DNA of 7,158 nt from JAEXNA01 sp041676625 (GTDB lineage: Bacteria; Vulcanimicrobiota; Xenobia; Xenobiales; JADMJV01): the NCBI GenBank assembly GCA_041676625.1, contig JBAYRN010000201.1, forward strand, positions 1 through 7,158, given 5' to 3'. Positions 4,226-7,158 of this stretch are shown here, piece by piece. A program made the position numbers and the translations under genes. The first letter of the stretch is position 1. Every line of letters starts with the position of its first letter. The notes under the pieces are model-generated. The model did not search any database and was not told where the DNA came from. It saw only the letters and a program-made list of their open reading frames with translations.

Positions 4226-6423
4226 GGGGCGACCTCTTCCTCCACCAGGACGGAGAGATCCTTGTCGGGCTGGGGTCTTTTGAGAACGAGTTTTTGCCCG
4301 ACCCTGGGGGCCACGGTGGGGGCCATGGTGGCCGGGAGCTCGGAAGGTTTGAGGAGAAGGATGCTCTGACCAGTGTGGTTGGCGAAGAAGTGGGTGAGGA
4401 CACCCGTGGTGTGGACGGGGTCGAGGGGTTTTAAAGGAGCCTCGACGATGAGGGGAAGCGAACGGCCGGAGGCTTTTTGGAGTCCGTGGACGACGGCCAT
4501 GGCGAGCACCGCTTTTTCTCCGGTGGAGCGACGCAGGGGGACGGGTTGGCCGTTGTGATCGAGGAGTTGATAGTGGAGAGTTTGGCGATCGAAGCTGATG
4601 GTGCTGTAGAGATCTGGTTTGTTGGTGATGAGGCGAAATAGGTCGCTTGCCTCTTTTTCCAGGGTCTCCACTCGCAGGCTGCGGAGCTTGACGGTGAACT
4701 CTTCCAGGACCTTGGCGGCTCCTCGGGCGATCTTAATCTTGGCCTTGCGGGCCTGGAGCCGTTTTTCGGCTTTTTTGGCGGACTTGAGTTCGGAGCTTGC
4801 TTCCTGGTGCTCGCGGCGGAGTTCTTCCTTGCGAAGGGCGAGGTTGGCGAGGCGCTCGTCGATGACGGCGAGACGCGAGATGGAGTCTTCTTTGCGATCC
4901 ATGAGGAGGCGATGCTCTTCCAACAGCTCCTGATGGGCGCCGGCGGACTGGGTGGATTGGCATTTTCGCTCGAGTTCGATTTTTTGGCTGCGGAGTTGGC
5001 TGGCACCGTCGACGAGCTCGGCCACGGTGGAGGAACTCGTCGAGCGCTTGAGCAGAGACTCGAGATCGTAGATCTCCCGATCGCTCAAAGTGGAAGCGGC
5101 AAGCTCTTCGCCTGATTCGGGGGCGTGGAGTTCTTGGGCCAGACGCTCCACTATAGCTCCTTCGGTGGGCATGGGGTCCTCGATCCAGGGAATCTTGCCT
5201 GCTACGGCCAGCCGGGCGATGGCTTTAAGGGTGTTGCGGAGGCTTTTGGCCCGTTCGTCGGAGAGTTCGAACTCTCTCTGCGTACGGGCTTCAGTGACGG
5301 TTTCATGAAGAACCTCGTTGAGGAGCTGCAGGGGGAGGGTAAAGCCCACCAGGTGCTCCTGGCTCTTTTCCCAGTTTTGGAGGTCTTGCTCGACCTTGAG
5401 GAGACGCTCACGTAGGAGTTGGCGTTCGCCTTCGGCGGCGGGGTCGAAGCGGGCAAGGAAGTTCTCTATGCGCTGGGTGAGTCGGCGGTGGTCCTCCTTG
5501 GCTTCTTCCTTCTCGTGATGGAGAGTTTCGAGCTTGCGACGGACGGAGTCTTGCTGGTGATCGATGTCGGCGAGTTGAGCCTGGGCGGCCTTGGGAGTGA
5601 GATTGTCGGAAGTGTCTTCTTCTTTTTCCCACTCTCTTTGAATGCTTTGACAACGCTCGGCGATGGTACGGATCGTGGTGACTCCGAGAACGGATTCTAG
5701 GGCCTCGGCGATGAGTTTGTTAGAGACGGCGGCTCCCTGGGCCATATCGTTGACCAGTGAGTTTTCGGCGTCGAAGCAGAAGAAGTCCATGATGTCCTTG
5801 GGGAGGTACATGTCGATCCACTCTTCGGCTTCTTGTTCGTGGAGGGTTTCGGCCTGGGGCCCGGTGCCGACGGAGATGGTGAGATCGGGGGTGGAGTTTG
5901 GTTCCCAGGAGCCGGTGTTTGCCTCGAAGTCGACCTTTCGTTTGAGGATGACGGGACCGCGGTGGGTCTGGAAGGTGAGAATGACCTCCATGCGGGCGGT
6001 GGGTGGCTCGGCGTAGTGGTGGAGGTAGCTGACAAGTTGGGAGCGGCTGGCTCCGTAAAGGGCGAAGCGAAGGGCTCTAAGGAAGGTGCTCTTGCCGTGG
6101 CCGTTTTGGGCCTCGATGATGCAGATGGGTCGCTCGGGGTCCTGGTGGAAGTGGGCCCGGGCTTTCTTGAAGAGGCAGAAGTTGGAGAGAGTGACTTCGC
6201 TGAGTTGGAGCGAGGGGGCGGAGGTGGCAAGGACCGGAACGACTCCGCCGGTATCGTGGGCGGTGATGGGAGCATCGCCCGAGCGAGCGTAGTTTTCGAT
6301 GAGTTCTCGGGAGCGGACGACGACGCCTCGGCGGCCTCTGCGGGGGGGAGTGGCTTCGATGCGCAAAAGACCCTGGACGAGGGGGAGAGGGACTCCGTGT
6401 TTTTGGCATAGCTCCGCTAGCAT
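4222..6423 (-). CDS. DndD-like SMC/ABC-type coiled-coil ATPase with an N-terminal extension
   Basis: The protein has 733 residues. Residues ~71-125 match the DndD/RecF/SMC N-terminal lobe: LSEVTLSNFCLF, Walker A IEAQNGHGKST (103-113), then RALRFALYG. Residues 213-222 (DFFCFDAENS) correspond to the FFFDGE-type segment typical of DndD. Residues ~260-590 are an interrupted coiled coil without a CxxC zinc hook. The C-terminal lobe has the ABC signature RSTGEK (632-637), then LPLIVEAPLKPLD (656-668) where DndD has a DTP-type Walker B: the aspartate is replaced by E661 and the next residue is alanine. Residues 1-70 are an extra helical, arginine-rich segment (HGVPLPLVQGLLRIE, then RRGRRGVVV). The start at ATG 6423 has little Shine-Dalgarno and lies 38 nt after the previous gene; a later start is possible. 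DndD provides ATP-driven DNA action in phosphorothioation, but no DndA, DndB or DndC is visible here. It probably pairs with the coupled downstream DndE-HerA protein. A generic Rad50/RecF-like ATPase is the alternative. Confidence 0.85.
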   Translation of the reverse strand: MLAELCQKHGVPLPLVQGLLRIEATPPRRGRRGVVVRSRELIENYARSGDAPITAHDTGGVVPVLATSAPSLQLSEVTLSNFCLFKKARAHFHQDPERPICIIEAQNGHGKSTFLRALRFALYGASRSQLVSYLHHYAEPPTARMEVILTFQTHRGPVILKRKVDFEANTGSWEPNSTPDLTISVGTGPQAETLHEQEAEEWIDMYLPKDIMDFFCFDAENSLVNDMAQGAAVSNKLIAEALESVLGVTTIRTIAERCQSIQREWEKEEDTSDNLTPKAAQAQLADIDHQQDSVRRKLETLHHEKEEAKEDHRRLTQRIENFLARFDPAAEGERQLLRERLLKVEQDLQNWEKSQEHLVGFTLPLQLLNEVLHETVTEARTQREFELSDERAKSLRNTLKAIARLAVAGKIPWIEDPMPTEGAIVERLAQELHAPESGEELAASTLSDREIYDLESLLKRSTSSSTVAELVDGASQLRSQKIELERKCQSTQSAGAHQELLEEHRLLMDRKEDSISRLAVIDERLANLALRKEELRREHQEASSELKSAKKAEKRLQARKAKIKIARGAAKVLEEFTVKLRSLRVETLEKEASDLFRLITNKPDLYSTISFDRQTLHYQLLDHNGQPVPLRRSTGEKAVLAMAVVHGLQKASGRSLPLIVEAPLKPLDPVHTTGVLTHFFANHTGQSILLLKPSELPATMAPTVAPRVGQKLVLKRPQPDKDLSVLVEEEVAP

Positions 6424-6461
6424 GGACGTAGGGTTCTTTGTTTAAGGCTGGGGTCCCGCTT

Positions 6462-6677
6462 TTATGCTTGGCTCTCTCGATGCTTTTTGAGCGTTTTTTC
6501 GATACTGGCTGTGGCCTGTTTGGCATCGGTTTTTGGGAAGGAGAGCCGGACGGCTTCCCCTTCGATATATCCACTGGAGTAAGCGAGGCGATCGGGGACC
6601 GATGAGGGACGGCTTTTAATGCCGTCCAGGCCATCCTGGTAACCGGCTTGCCAGCTTTTCGGGTCCTGTTTAATCAT
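6462..6677 (-). CDS. Small RMF-like protein with paired GY-x-x-G motifs
   Basis: The protein has 71 residues. It carries two aromatic-glycine motifs, WQAGYQDGLDG (residues 9-19) and SSGYIEGEA (34-42), with a proline/arginine-containing linker between them and a basic helical tail (EKTLKKHRES). The pattern recalls ribosome modulation factor and small W..GY..G / SGYIEG proteins that I recall from integrative and conjugative elements. The similarity is by eye and the function unknown. Its ATG overlaps the stop of the preceding ribbon-helix-helix gene by 8 nt (ATGATTAA), so translation is coupled to it; no good independent ribosome site is seen. No transmembrane segment or signal peptide. It sits between the replication/RHH gene and the DndD-like ATPase. 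Confidence 0.7.
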   Translation of the reverse strand: MIKQDPKSWQAGYQDGLDGIKSRPSSVPDRLAYSSGYIEGEAVRLSFPKTDAKQATASIEKTLKKHRESQA

Positions 6678-7158
6678 AGAGGTCCAGTAAGGATTTGAGT
6701 TCTTCGAGGACGCCAGGATCTGATTCGGTGACTACCAGGGCTCTTCTGATGATCTCGCTTTGATTGAGAGTGGTCTCCTTCTTGAGGCGGTCGAGAAGGT
6801 CGGAGAGGCGAGGGGAGAGGGTGATGTTCATGCGCCTAGCGGGGTTTTCGAGTAGGGGGCTTTGGATGGTTTCGAGCTTCTTGGCAAAAGTGGGGATGGT
6901 CTTGGGCTCTCGACTGAGCTTGCGAAAGATGGCCCTGGTGAGGAGTTCGGGTCCTCTTTTGGGCTCTCCGCCCAACCGGGAAGCGGTGTTGGCTGCGAAG
7001 TCAAAGAGGGGAAGGCTGACGAGAACAGAGGTTCGGGGTGGAGATTTGGGCAGTTTTGCCTCTTGGAGCTTCCAAGCGGATTGAGTGGCGATGGAAACGG
7101 GAGCGGAACAGATGTCGCACGACGCAGTCATAACTTGCTCGATGACCCGACCGTCGTC
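6670..7158 (-). CDS. Ribbon-helix-helix protein; probably the C-terminal part of the replication protein
   Basis: The frame is open from the right edge (7158) to the TAA at 6672-6670. The first in-window ATG is 7131-7129, giving 153 residues; nine more codons are open before it. Counting from that ATG, residues 99-140 are a CopG/Arc/MetJ-type ribbon-helix-helix: MNITLSPRLSDLLDRLKKET followed by LNQSEIIRRAL. Such domains dimerise and bind DNA with the beta ribbon, often as plasmid copy-number or partition regulators. An isolated CDIC (C5, C8) near the start has no second CxxC, so a zinc site is doubtful. The middle (residues 25-95) is basic and unrecognised. If the window is circular, this joins in frame to the rep gene at base 1 and forms one 300-residue protein. 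If not, it may begin at 7131, where an upstream frame ends TGA overlapping ATG by 4 nt. A CopG-sized 53-residue product could also start at ATG 6831. Confidence 0.7.
   Translation of the reverse strand, partial: DDGRVIEQVMTASCDICSAPVSIATQSAWKLQEAKLPKSPPRTSVLVSLPLFDFAANTASRLGGEPKRGPELLTRAIFRKLSREPKTIPTFAKKLETIQSPLLENPARRMNITLSPRLSDLLDRLKKETTLNQSEIIRRALVVTESDPGVLEELKSLLDLYD

Noticed and set aside
7123..7158. A separate upstream gene ending TGA in an ATGA overlap at 7131-7128
   Set aside because: Only nine codons are visible and all three frames are open there, so it cannot be told from continuation of the rep frame; mentioned only as the alternative.

Overview
This 7158-base window looks like a small plasmid, and probably a complete circular one. 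The evidence is a RepO-like replication protein running off the left edge, a partition/KfrA-like DNA-binding coiled-coil protein with phased binding-site arrays, and a single compact run of minus-strand genes. The reading frame leaving base 1 (minus strand) is exactly the one entering at base 7158 and ending at 6670. If the ends are joined, this gives one uninterrupted 300-codon gene. Shine-Dalgarno-led, tightly overlapping genes and many GATC sites fit a bacterium. The host cannot be named from the sequence; a moderately GC-rich Gram-negative is a guess.

Layout. Bases 1-414 (minus) hold the start and winged-helix part of the replication protein, with a cluster of seven GATC sites and palindromes at 1-67 inside the coding sequence that looks like an origin. 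Bases 415-850 are a control region: an AT-rich stretch with a small hairpin at the rep start, a terminator-like hairpin (528-555), a 16-bp operator-like palindrome (640-655) and two arrays of GGTGCACC-type boxes. Bases 851-1465 (plus) encode the HTH plus coiled-coil protein. GGTGCACC-type boxes, mostly 11 bp apart, recur inside the gene (1043-1061, 1189-1208) and just after it (1475-1515). Bases 1466-1733 are a convergent intergenic region with hairpins.

The rest is one minus-strand block read from right to left: the ribbon-helix-helix part of (probably) the replication protein (6670-7158), a 71-residue RMF-like protein (6462-6677), a 733-residue DndD-like SMC/ABC ATPase (4222-6423), a 521-residue protein fusing a DndE-like domain to a HerA/FtsK-type ATPase (2660-4225), and an unrecognised 300-residue helical protein (1734-2636). 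Overlaps of 8 nt and 4 nt and gaps of 38 and 23 nt suggest a single operon.

The main point of interest is this last trio. DndD and DndE are normally partners of the cysteine desulfurase DndA and the sulfur-transferring DndC in DNA phosphorothioation. Here a DndD-like ATPase with an altered Walker B motif sits beside a DndE-HerA fusion and an unknown third protein, and no DndA, DndB or DndC is present. If the window is the whole plasmid, about two thirds of it is this module. It may be a modification-independent DNA-processing, defence or maintenance system that reuses Dnd parts. Its function is not shown by the sequence.
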